Shown: one piece after another, positions 1 to 6,701 of the stretch
Layout of the letters: each line of letters starts with the position of its first letter
Position numbering within the stretch: the stretch's first letter is position 1
Assembly (NCBI GenBank): GCA_023229845.1
Contig: JALNYK010000022.1
Location: 1 to 52,508, forward strand
DNA: 52,508 bases
Source: Gallionella sp.
Lineage (GTDB): Bacteria > Pseudomonadota > Gammaproteobacteria > Burkholderiales > Gallionellaceae
Direction of reading: 5' to 3'
The notes under the pieces: model-generated
The model's input: only the letters and a program-made list of their open reading frames with translations
The model's database searches: none
What the model was told of the DNA's origin: nothing
Position numbers and translations under genes: made by a program

Positions 1-192
1 AAGTTTTTCCTGACGCTGTTCGTGATCAGCTTCGTCGGCCTCGGTTACCTTGGCCTGATGCCTGCTACTCCGACCTATACGCTCATCTCGCAGGTGTTGT
101 CCGTGGTGTACTTCGCATTCTTCTTCCTGATGCCCTGGTATACCAAGATCGACAAGTGCAAGCACGAGCCCGATCGTGTGACGAGCAAATAG
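1..192 (+). CDS. petB: cytochrome b of the bc1 complex, C-terminal part
   Basis: The window opens inside a reading frame that runs to TAG at 190-192 and encodes about 63 residues. It has two hydrophobic stretches (FLTLFVISFVGLGYLG and a segment around SVVYFAFFFLMPW), ending in a charged tail. This matches the last transmembrane helices of bacterial cytochrome b, the quinol-oxidising inner-membrane subunit of complex III. It lies 19 bp upstream of cytochrome c1, the standard petABC order, so the two are almost certainly co-transcribed. The start and the haem-ligand helices lie outside the window. Confidence 0.9.
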   Translation, partial: KFFLTLFVISFVGLGYLGLMPATPTYTLISQVLSVVYFAFFFLMPWYTKIDKCKHEPDRVTSK

Positions 193-211
193 AACAGAAA
201 GGTTAGCTGAC

Positions 212-931
212 ATGAAAGCAATCAACAAACTATGGATGCTGGCGTTGCTGATGGCGATGCCGGTGCTGGCGATCGCCAGCGGTGCGGAAGTTCATCTGGA
301 TAAGGCCCCGGTGAATCTGAAGGACCAGGTCTCCCTGCAACGCGGCGCCAAGCTCTTCACTTCCCGGTGCCTCGCCTGTCATAGCGCCTCCTACATGCGC
401 TATAACCGCCTGCAGGACATCGGCATGACGGAAGAGCAGATCAAGAAGGATCTGGAGCTGCCCGAAGACGTCAAGCTGGGTTCCACGATGCAAGCCGCGA
501 TGGATGCCAACTCGGCCAAGCTGGCTTACGGGGTGGCGCCGCCCGATTTGAGCGTGATCGCGCGTTCGCGTAGCGCCGACTGGCTCTACACCTATCTGCG
601 GAGCTTCTATGTGGATAGCGCTCGTTCGACCGGCTGGAACAATGCGATTTTTCCGAATGTCGGCATGCCGCATGTGTTGTCAGACATGCAGGGTGAACAG
701 GCGCTCAAGGGCGAGGGGCACGAAAGGAAGCTGGAACTGACTGCACCTGGTTCGATGAAACCGGCGGAATACGATTCGGCGGTCGCCGATCTGACCAATT
801 ACCTGGTGTTCATGGGCGAGCCGGCCAAGCTGGTGCGCTATGATCTGGGGTTGATCGTCCTTGGTTTTTTGTCCATTCTGTTCGTGCTGGTCTATGCGCT
901 GAAGAAAGAAATCTGGAAGGATCTTCACTAA
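212..931 (+). CDS. petC: cytochrome c1 of the bc1 complex
   Basis: Encodes 239 residues. An N-terminal signal peptide (about residues 1-23) is followed by one c-type haem motif CLACH at residues 53-57. A likely methionine ligand lies in NVGMPHV. A single C-terminal membrane anchor (roughly 210-229) is followed by the basic tail KKEIWKDLH. This is the normal architecture and size for cytochrome c1, which passes electrons from the Rieske centre to soluble cytochrome c on the periplasmic side. Start ATG 212 follows AGAAAGG. It is the last gene of the petABC operon, because a strong hairpin terminator follows. In an iron oxidiser this complex may run in reverse to reduce quinone; that is inference from the cyc2 gene in this window. 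Confidence 0.96.
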   Translation: MKAINKLWMLALLMAMPVLAIASGAEVHLDKAPVNLKDQVSLQRGAKLFTSRCLACHSASYMRYNRLQDIGMTEEQIKKDLELPEDVKLGSTMQAAMDANSAKLAYGVAPPDLSVIARSRSADWLYTYLRSFYVDSARSTGWNNAIFPNVGMPHVLSDMQGEQALKGEGHERKLELTAPGSMKPAEYDSAVADLTNYLVFMGEPAKLVRYDLGLIVLGFLSILFVLVYALKKEIWKDLH

Positions 932-992
932 GCGGTTGAATTTCATGCCCCGAATGTGGTAATTTCGCGGCAAGTTTTTCCGAGCGCCATTG

Positions 993-1028
993 CGGCGGAG
1001 CCATCGGCTCCGCCTTTTGGCTTTTTTA
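993..1028 (+). terminator. rho-independent terminator after petC
   Basis: A perfect 9-bp stem GGCGGAGCC / GGCTCCGCC (993-1001 with 1005-1013) has an ATC loop and is followed by TTTTGGCTTTTTT. It separates petABC from sspAB, 30 bp before the sspA start. Confidence 0.85.
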
Positions 1029-1058
1029 TTCAGCAAGTTTTGAAGTCAGGTTGTTTTT

Positions 1059-1655
1059 ATGATGCGACTCTATTCGGGCACGACCTGCCCATATTCCCAC
1101 CGCTGCCGTATCGTGCTGTTCGAAAAAGGCATGGATTTCGAGGTGATCGATGTGGATCTGATGAACCGCAGCGAAGACCTCGCGGTGATCAATCCGTACA
1201 ACAAGGTTCCGGTGCTGGTCGAACGCGACCTGATCCTGTATGAGGCCAATATCATCAACGAATACATCGACGAGCGTTTCCCGCATCCGCAATTGATGCC
1301 GCCCGATCCGGTGATGCGCGGCCGCGCGCGCCTGTTCCTGCACCGCTTCGAACAGGAGCTGTACAGTCAGGTGGACGCCATCGAGCAGAACGGTAAGGCC
1401 GCCGACAAGGCTCGCGCCACGATCCGCGACAACCTCACTCAGCTGGCGCAGATATTGACCAAGCAGAAGTTCTTGCTGGGCGACGAGTTCTCGATGCTGG
1501 ACGTGGCGATTGCTCCGCTGCTGTGGAGACTCGATCATTACGGCATCCAGATGGGCAAGGATGCAGCGCCGCTGATGAAATATGCGGAGCGGCTGTTCTC
1601 CCGTCAGGGCTTCATCGACGCATTGACGCCGTCCGAAAGGGCGATGCGCAAATAA
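1059..1655 (+). CDS. sspA: stringent starvation protein A, glutathione-transferase fold regulator
   Basis: Encodes 198 residues with a thioredoxin-like GST N-domain (about 1-75, with CPYSHRCR early) and an all-helical GST C-domain. The surface motif FPHPQLMPPDPV contains the Pro-His-Pro triad (about 75-77) that in E. coli SspA is needed for its action on RNA polymerase-dependent transcription. SspA binds RNA polymerase and is induced by starvation; it has no known GST activity. Two adjacent ATG codons (1059, 1062) could serve as start. The stop overlaps the sspB start (TAATG), the usual sspAB operon directly behind petABC in betaproteobacteria. Confidence 0.95.
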   Translation: MMRLYSGTTCPYSHRCRIVLFEKGMDFEVIDVDLMNRSEDLAVINPYNKVPVLVERDLILYEANIINEYIDERFPHPQLMPPDPVMRGRARLFLHRFEQELYSQVDAIEQNGKAADKARATIRDNLTQLAQILTKQKFLLGDEFSMLDVAIAPLLWRLDHYGIQMGKDAAPLMKYAERLFSRQGFIDALTPSERAMRK

Positions 1656-2044
1656 TGAGCGATCTGTCGACACGTCCCTACCTGATCCGCGCGATTTACG
1701 AGTGGTGCGAGGATAGTGGATTGACTCCCTATCTGGCGGTGCGTGTGGACGAATTCACCGCGGTGCCGCCGGCCTACGTCAAAGATGGCGAGATTGTGCT
1801 GAACCTGAGTGCCGAGGCTATGCGCAATCTGGAGCTGGGCAATGAGTTCATCACTTGCAGCGGGCGTTTCGGCGGCGCGCCGTTCGACATCATCGTGCCG
1901 GTCGGCGCGGTTATCGGCATCTTCGCCAAGGAGACCGGACAGGGGCTGGTGTTCCAGCCGGGAGAGCATCCTTCGCCTCCGGCGGAGGGTGGCGATGAAT
2001 CCAGGCGGAAGCCGCAACGACCGCAACTCAAGATCGTCAAATAG
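1655..2044 (+). CDS. sspB: ClpXP adaptor SspB
   Basis: Encodes 129 residues beginning MSDLSTRPYLIRAIYEW. The compact ssrA-tag binding domain is about residues 1-105, including EIVLNLS and FGGAPFDIIVPVGAVIGIFAKE. A flexible Pro/Gly-rich linker follows, then a short basic tail ending QLKIVK. That tail matches the conserved C-terminal ClpX-binding peptide of SspB. The protein delivers SsrA-tagged products of stalled ribosomes to ClpXP. Start ATG 1655 is chosen because it overlaps the sspA stop by one base and begins the conserved domain. An open frame extends upstream to 1523 but lies inside sspA. The transcript ends at the shared terminator at 2051-2089. Confidence 0.95.
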   Translation: MSDLSTRPYLIRAIYEWCEDSGLTPYLAVRVDEFTAVPPAYVKDGEIVLNLSAEAMRNLELGNEFITCSGRFGGAPFDIIVPVGAVIGIFAKETGQGLVFQPGEHPSPPAEGGDESRRKPQRPQLKIVK

Positions 2045-2050
2045 GCCGTA

Positions 2051-2089
2051 AAAAAACAAAAAAGCCGCAGAGAAATCTGCGGCTTTTTT
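2051..2089. terminator. bidirectional terminator between sspB and rpoH
   Basis: An 8-bp stem GCCGCAGA / TCTGCGGC (2064-2071 with 2076-2083) with a GAAA tetraloop is flanked by an A-run on the left and T6 on the right. It can therefore end both the rightward sspAB and the leftward ftsEX-rpoH transcripts. Confidence 0.92.
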
Positions 2090-2106
2090 GCTTGGTAACC
2101 TTCTGA

Positions 2107-2967
2107 CTAAATAACTGCGGGAAGCAGAGCGGCCTGCATCTTGCCCAGCGCCTTCTGCTCGATCTGGCGTATGCGTTCGGCGGACACGTTGAATTCGGCG
2201 GCGAGCTCATGCAGCGTCGCGGACTCGTCTTCGTTCAACCAGCGTGCCTCGACGATGCGGCGGCTGCGTTCGTCCAGCCCGGCCAAGGCATTCGCCAAGC
2301 CGGATGTTTGCAGGCGCTCGCGCTCGGCGGTTTCCAGCATGCGCGAGGGTTCGTGCTCGTCGCTGTCGGCCAGATACTGGATAGGCGCATAGCTGTCGTC
2401 CTCGTCGCTGCCGGACGGATCGAGCGCCATGTCGTGGCCGGCGAAGCGCGCCTCCATCTCCACCACGTCGCGCTCGCTGACGTTGAGTTGCTGCGCGATC
2501 TCGCTGACCTGCTGCGGTTTGAGCGGCTCTAGCCCCTGCTTCATGCTGCGCAGGTTGAAGAATAGCTTGCGCTGCGCCTTGGTGGTGGCAATCTTCACCA
2601 TCCGCCAGTTGCGCACCACAAACTCATGGATCTCGGCGCGTATCCAGTGCAGTGCGAACGAAACCAACCTCACGCCACGATCCGGGTCGTAGCGTTTTAC
2701 CGCCTTCATCAGGCCGATGTTGCCTTCCTGTATCAGGTCGGCCTGCGGCAGGCCGTAACCGGCATAGCCTCGCGCGACGCTGACTACCACGCGCAGATGC
2801 GACAGCACCAACTGGCGCGCGGCATCCAGATCGCTTTCGGTCTTGAAGCGTGTCGCCAAATCGAACTCTTGTTCCTGAGTCAACACAGGGAAGCGGTTCA
2901 CCGCCTGGATGTAACTCTCCAGGCTACCGACGGCAGACGGTACGGGAAATGTCATAGCAGTATTCAT
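2107..2967 (-). CDS. rpoH: heat-shock sigma factor sigma-32
   Basis: Encodes 286 residues. Region 2 contains RQLVLSHLRVVVSVARGYAGYGLPQADLIQEGNIGLMKAVKRYDP. The RpoH box, QRKLFFNLR, distinguishes sigma-32 from other group 3/4 sigmas. Region 4 ends with the helix-turn-helix ETA-type sequence LHELAAEFNVSAERIRQIEQKAL. The start at 2967 follows AAGGAGG. The frame stays open further upstream, but that sequence lies inside ftsX and lacks sigma features. RpoH directs RNA polymerase to chaperone and protease promoters. It is the last gene of ftsE-ftsX-rpoH but has its own promoter, covered by a CIRCE operator at 2990-3019. Confidence 0.97.
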   Translation of the reverse strand: MNTAMTFPVPSAVGSLESYIQAVNRFPVLTQEQEFDLATRFKTESDLDAARQLVLSHLRVVVSVARGYAGYGLPQADLIQEGNIGLMKAVKRYDPDRGVRLVSFALHWIRAEIHEFVVRNWRMVKIATTKAQRKLFFNLRSMKQGLEPLKPQQVSEIAQQLNVSERDVVEMEARFAGHDMALDPSGSDEDDSYAPIQYLADSDEHEPSRMLETAERERLQTSGLANALAGLDERSRRIVEARWLNEDESATLHELAAEFNVSAERIRQIEQKALGKMQAALLPAVI

Positions 2968-2989
2968 GGCTTTTCCTCCTTTGCGGGTG

Positions 2990-3019
2990 ATTCTAGCACT
3001 CTCGAAATGAGAGTGCCAA
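2990..3019 (-). promoter_or_regulatory. sigma-70 promoter of rpoH overlapped by a CIRCE (HrcA) operator
   Basis: Read leftward, TTGGCACTC, nine bases, then GAGTGCTAG (2993-3019) matches the HrcA operator consensus TTAGCACTC-N9-GAGTGCTAA at 8 of 9 positions in each arm. The same bases form a promoter: -35 TTGGCA (3014-3019), 18-bp spacer, -10 TAGAAT (2990-2995). Transcription would start roughly 15-20 nt before the AUG. HrcA binding here would occlude RNA polymerase, placing the heat-shock sigma factor under HrcA repression. Confidence 0.85.
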
Positions 3020-3035
3020 GAGGATGGAGGGTTCC

Positions 3036-3932
3036 TTAATGTGGCTCGACCTGCGACAGATGCCGCGCCACCGACAGCCAAGCGCCCAGCCAGCCCAGAT
3101 ACAGAGAGAACAGCAGCAGCGACATGCTGTCGCCGGGGTTGAGCGGTTGCAGCACGAACTGGCTGGCATAGAGCTGCGACAGCTCCCCCAGCGGCCGGTT
3201 GAGCAACATCAGGCTGCCGGTGACGATGGCCCACGCGGCGATGCCGCCGAACAACCCTTGCAGCGCACCGAAATACAGGAAGGGGCGGCGGATGAAGCCG
3301 TCGGTCGCGCCGATCAGGCGGGAGACCTCGATCTCGTCGCGCTGGGTGAGGATCTGCAGGCGGATGGTGTTGAACGTCACGGCCACCAGCGCGAGGCTGA
3401 GCAGGCTGGCGAGGATCAGCACGGCGAGGCGACCGAAGCGGAGCAGCGCTTCGAGCTTGTAGGCCCAAGCCGAATCGAGTTGCGCCTGTTCGACCCGGGG
3501 CAACAGCGCCAATTCATCGCGCAAGGCATCCAGCGCTTGCGGCTCCGCTTGCTTGGGCGAGACGATGAAGGCATCCGGCAGCGGATTTTTTTCCAGGCTG
3601 CCGATCACGTCGGTGAGGCCGGTGCTCTGCTTGAGCTGTTCCAGCGCGCGGTCGCGCGCGACGAACTCGACGCGAGCAATCGCCTCGTTTGCCTCCAATC
3701 GGCTGTGCAGTTCGGCGATGTCGCTCTCCTGCGCATTCAACGCCAGGAACAGGCTGATCTGCGGTGTGCCGGAGAGTTGCTCCACCAATCCCTGCGCATT
3801 TTTCAGCAGCACATACATGCCGGCGGGCAGGCTGAGCGCGATGCCGATCACCAGAATGTTGAGCAGGCCGCCCACTCTGGAGGCGAACATGCGGCGCAAC
3901 ACCGCGCTTAACAGATCGAGATGTTGTCTCAT
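3036..3932 (-). CDS. ftsX: cell-division ABC transporter permease FtsX
   Basis: Encodes 298 residues: an N-terminal membrane helix (LLNILVIGIALSLPAGMYVLL), a periplasmic loop of about 110-120 residues, then three membrane helices, the FtsX fold. With FtsE it transmits the cytokinetic signal across the inner membrane to activate peptidoglycan hydrolases at the septum. The start at 3932 is chosen because its ATG overlaps the ftsE stop in an ATGA arrangement. A longer in-frame extension to 4142 overlaps ftsE and looks non-coding. The gap to rpoH is 68 bp and holds the rpoH promoter. Confidence 0.95.
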   Translation of the reverse strand: MRQHLDLLSAVLRRMFASRVGGLLNILVIGIALSLPAGMYVLLKNAQGLVEQLSGTPQISLFLALNAQESDIAELHSRLEANEAIARVEFVARDRALEQLKQSTGLTDVIGSLEKNPLPDAFIVSPKQAEPQALDALRDELALLPRVEQAQLDSAWAYKLEALLRFGRLAVLILASLLSLALVAVTFNTIRLQILTQRDEIEVSRLIGATDGFIRRPFLYFGALQGLFGGIAAWAIVTGSLMLLNRPLGELSQLYASQFVLQPLNPGDSMSLLLFSLYLGWLGAWLSVARHLSQVEPH

Positions 3933-4579
3933 TGCAACTCCCCCTGTTTCAGCGCCAACCGGCGAACCGCGCCGTCTTGCAGCACGCTCTCGTCGTGGGT
4001 GGAAAGCAGTAGCGTCACGCCGACCTGGTGGAACGAACGGAAAATATCCATGATCTCGTGAGCGTACTCGGTATCGAGGTTGCCGGTCGGCTCGTCGGCC
4101 AGCAGGATGGCCGGGCGGTTGACGATGGCGCGCGCGATGCACAGCCGCTGCTGTTCGCCGCCGGACAAGGCAATCGGATTCGCCTTCTCGCGCTTCAGCA
4201 GCCCCACCTTGTCCAGAGCAGCGCGCACCCGCTTCGCGCTCTCGCGATGATCGAAGCCGCAGATTTGCAACGGCAGCAGCACATTGTCGAACACGCTGCG
4301 GTCGAACAGCAGCTTGTGATCCTGAAAAATGATGCCGAGATTGCGGCGCAGATAAGGCAGCGCCGCCCCTTTGAGCGCGCCGACGTTTTGGTTATTCACC
4401 AGCACGCTGCCGGAATTGGGCCGCTCGATACCCGCGACCAGCTTCAGCAACGTGCTCTTGCCCGCGCCGGAGTGCCCCGAGACGAACACCATCTCGCCCT
4501 CGGCGATGTCGAACGAAACGTTCTTCAGCGCCTCGTAACCGCCGGGGTAGCGCTTGTTGACCTGGTTGAAGCTAATCAT
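3929..4579 (-). CDS. ftsE: cell-division ATP-binding protein FtsE
   Basis: Encodes 216 residues with all ABC-ATPase motifs: Walker A GHSGAGKST (about 35-43), Q-loop near IIFQDHK, signature LSGGEQQR (about 139-146), Walker B ILLADEPTGNLD and the switch histidine in LLLSTHDE. It pairs with FtsX at the division septum. The start at 4579 (MISFNQVNKRYPGG) gives the family's usual length. In most relatives ftsY sits immediately upstream. Here ftsY is 9 kb away at 13700, and the space is filled by accessory genes and repeats. Confidence 0.96.
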   Translation of the reverse strand: MISFNQVNKRYPGGYEALKNVSFDIAEGEMVFVSGHSGAGKSTLLKLVAGIERPNSGSVLVNNQNVGALKGAALPYLRRNLGIIFQDHKLLFDRSVFDNVLLPLQICGFDHRESAKRVRAALDKVGLLKREKANPIALSGGEQQRLCIARAIVNRPAILLADEPTGNLDTEYAHEIMDIFRSFHQVGVTLLLSTHDESVLQDGAVRRLALKQGELQ

Positions 4580-4678
4580 CTTGTTGGTAACACCTTAGGA
4601 AGCGCTGATTCAGTCGTCATTCCCGCGAACGCTGGAACGACAAAACCATAATTGTTCATCTCAAATAACCGATTGTGC

Positions 4679-4807
4679 CGTCATTCCGGCGGAGGCCGGA
4701 ATCCAGTTGATTAAAAAAATACCCACGCAAGTGGGACAACATCCTGGGTTTGTCTGCTTCGCAGCATGTTTCAACTCGCTGGATTCCGGCCTACGCCGGA
4801 ATGACCG
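4679..4807. repeat. palindromic mosaic repeat, copy A
   Basis: The left end CGTCATTCCGGC...GCCGGAATCCAG and right end CTGGATTCCGGC...GCCGGAATGACCG are inverted repeats, and each is itself a hairpin. Between them lie CCCACGCAAGTGGG (hairpin), GGGTTTGTC, and a small CTGC-TTC-GCAG hairpin. Other copies start at 17446, 22575, 45497 and 45923. A partial, different unit (GTCATTCCCGCGAACGC) lies just upstream at about 4615. Confidence 0.88.
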
Positions 4808-5057
4808 TTATTTCCAATGGTCGATATGGATTCGTGATTGCGTTGCGGATGCTAGCGGCTCGCTGCGGAGAAAGCAATTTTGCGTGCCTGCGGCGGAGCA
4901 TTTGTTCGATGCTTTGAAAAGTATATAGGCCGAATTATCTATGCATTTCGGTCTATTGACGGGTATGCCTGCAACTGAAAGACTGCGTGCCTTCATGAAT
5001 TGACGGGCGAGTGCGACGTAGCCCCGTTTGTCATTCCGGAACACAGGGAGAAAAATA
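4808..5057. other. non-coding stretch, no gene recognised
   Basis: With copy A, this forms a gap of almost 500 bp between ftsE (ends 4579) and the next possible start. I see no credible coding frame, terminator or RNA gene. A fragment GTCATTCCGGAAC at about 5030 resembles the end of the palindromic repeats, suggesting debris at the island edge. Confidence 0.5.
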
Positions 5058-5243
5058 ATGAAAACCGGCGAACTGTCTCCGCTGTTGGCGGAAGGCAAAG
5101 CCGTGGACTGGTGGTTCGCGTTCGAGTTCGACACGGCACCCCGTCCAGGCGATGAAAGATATTTGATCGGGAGCGTAGCCTTCGTGCAGGCCCCGGAAAT
5201 ACGAGAATCCATAAACGGCAACCGCAAACAGGGGAGAGATCAC
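5058..5243 (+). pseudogene. possible remnant of a DNase II-like N-terminus, fused in frame to the next gene
   Basis: ATG 5058 is preceded by CACAGGGAG, a plausible ribosome site, and the frame runs without stop into the secreted protein that starts at 5244. These 62 residues contain LLAEGKAVDWWFAFEFD. That resembles the amino-terminal 'G-x-PVDWW' segment of DNase II-type nucleases, but the following sequence does not look like that family. I read it as a decayed 5' end joined by deletion to the downstream gene. Alternatively it is a cytoplasmic extension of that gene, which seems unlikely because it would bury the signal peptide. Confidence is low. Confidence 0.3.
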
Positions 5244-6632
5244 ATGCCTGGCAGCACATCCGCGCGAAGATGGTTCATGTTGTTTGCTTCCGCCATGCTG
5301 GCCGCTAATGCCGCAGGCGCGGCCCGCGCGGCGGACGGCGGCTGGACACAGGTCTACAAGGACAATTACGACTATGCATCGCAGCCGGCCGACAACACCG
5401 CTTTCAACTCCTGGATGTGGCGGGAGGACTGCAACGGCAACCATACTTTTCAGGACACGCAATCGCACGGTTGCTCCGCGGCGCAGCCGTGCGTGAAGCT
5501 GACGGCAGATGTTTATGATGCAAAGCATGCGGTCTGTCATGCCTCCCTGCGCTCCCCTTCTTCCGGAGGCACGGGAGATCAAACGCCCTACACCAATTCC
5601 GAAATGTACAACAACCCATGCGTCCGCCAAGGGGCGGGCCAACCGCAGCCGCAGGACTTTGACAAGCTGCCCGGTTACAAGAGCGGGGACAATAACCCGT
5701 GGGTCCAAACCATACTCGGCACTCCCATCCTTCAGCCCTTTGTGATTTACGAAGAGCTCCGCATGCATTGCGATATGCCTTACCCGTACGACCCGGCATG
5801 GCAAAACGCGCACCCGGTCACGCCGTACGCCGGAGACTCGTGGAACACCACCACCCCCGGCGCGCTTTACGCCAATCCCCTCGCGTATGGCACCGCCGAA
5901 AACGCGGGGATGTGGTTCCGCGACCTTGCCTGGAACACGCCGTATCTGGCGGACGAAACGACATCCCAAAAAATAGAGATGCGCATAAAAGCCGAAGGGG
6001 ACGGAGGGGGAACACGTGGCTGGGGCTTCTGGAATACCACGATGAACCCGTTTGCTTGGCAATACGCCTGGTTCATGGAGTTCACCAATCCGGTTCCACC
6101 GAACTCCAAAAATATCCGGAAAACCCTACTGGCGATGACAGTGACCAGGATAGACCTCGACAATTTAGGCGGGGGCGGCGTGTGCATGACCAGACTGTCC
6201 GATGACGTTTACAAGTGGCATGACTATTCGATCGTCTGGAGCGCGGACGCCATCGAATTCCAAGTCGACCGGAAAACGGTGGCCACTCACGGTCTTGTTC
6301 CGAACAGCGGGATGGCCTTTCACCACTGGGTGGACAACCGCAATTATTCCGGCATCGGGCCGGGCAATTACCCGCTGTCCGAATCCAAGAGCAATCTCAT
6401 CAGTAACTTCGAGGTCTACAACAGGGTGACGGCGGCGGAGGCCGGTTCGCCAAAGCCTCAAGTCTCCACTCCGCCGGACTGCACAAGCTGGCAAACCATT
6501 ATCCGAAAGATGTCCGGCATGAAAAATCCGCCGGGAAAAGACGCGGAAAAAAAGATGGCGAAAAAGTTCGCGACCGGGATGAAGTCGCTCAAGGATTTGA
6601 CGATGCGGCTGAGGAAGCTGGGAGTGATGTAG
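5244..6632 (+). CDS. secreted concanavalin A-like (GH16-related) protein
   Basis: Encodes 462 residues. The start at 5244 follows AGGGGAGAG and gives a clean signal peptide (RRWFMLFASAMLAANAAGAARA). The mature part has the look of a beta-jellyroll lectin/glucanase. The segment IEMRIKAEG...GTRGWGFWN corresponds to the 'ARIK...WPAFWM' strand of GH16 enzymes. WHDYSIVWSADAIEFQVDRKTV corresponds to 'FHTYAIEWTPDSIKFYVDG'. The GH16 catalytic motif ExDxxE is not visible (the region reads WFMEFTNP), so it may bind glycan without cleaving it. Several cysteines suggest periplasmic or extracellular folding. The C-terminal 40 residues are lysine-rich. The next gene, 69 bp downstream, is also secreted and probably co-transcribed. 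Confidence 0.7.
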   Translation: MPGSTSARRWFMLFASAMLAANAAGAARAADGGWTQVYKDNYDYASQPADNTAFNSWMWREDCNGNHTFQDTQSHGCSAAQPCVKLTADVYDAKHAVCHASLRSPSSGGTGDQTPYTNSEMYNNPCVRQGAGQPQPQDFDKLPGYKSGDNNPWVQTILGTPILQPFVIYEELRMHCDMPYPYDPAWQNAHPVTPYAGDSWNTTTPGALYANPLAYGTAENAGMWFRDLAWNTPYLADETTSQKIEMRIKAEGDGGGTRGWGFWNTTMNPFAWQYAWFMEFTNPVPPNSKNIRKTLLAMTVTRIDLDNLGGGGVCMTRLSDDVYKWHDYSIVWSADAIEFQVDRKTVATHGLVPNSGMAFHHWVDNRNYSGIGPGNYPLSESKSNLISNFEVYNRVTAAEAGSPKPQVSTPPDCTSWQTIIRKMSGMKNPPGKDAEKKMAKKFATGMKSLKDLTMRLRKLGVM

Positions 6633-6701
6633 ATCGGGCTGTCCGCTGGCCGACAAAGGAATCCGGTGCAACAAAAAACTTTTTAACGAAAGGTGCAAAT
6701 C

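Noticed and set aside
2968..3468. N-terminal extension of rpoH to 453 residues
   Set aside because: It lies inside ftsX on the same strand, is Arg/Pro-rich shadow sequence, and the strong AAGGAGG site and promoter fix the start at 2967.
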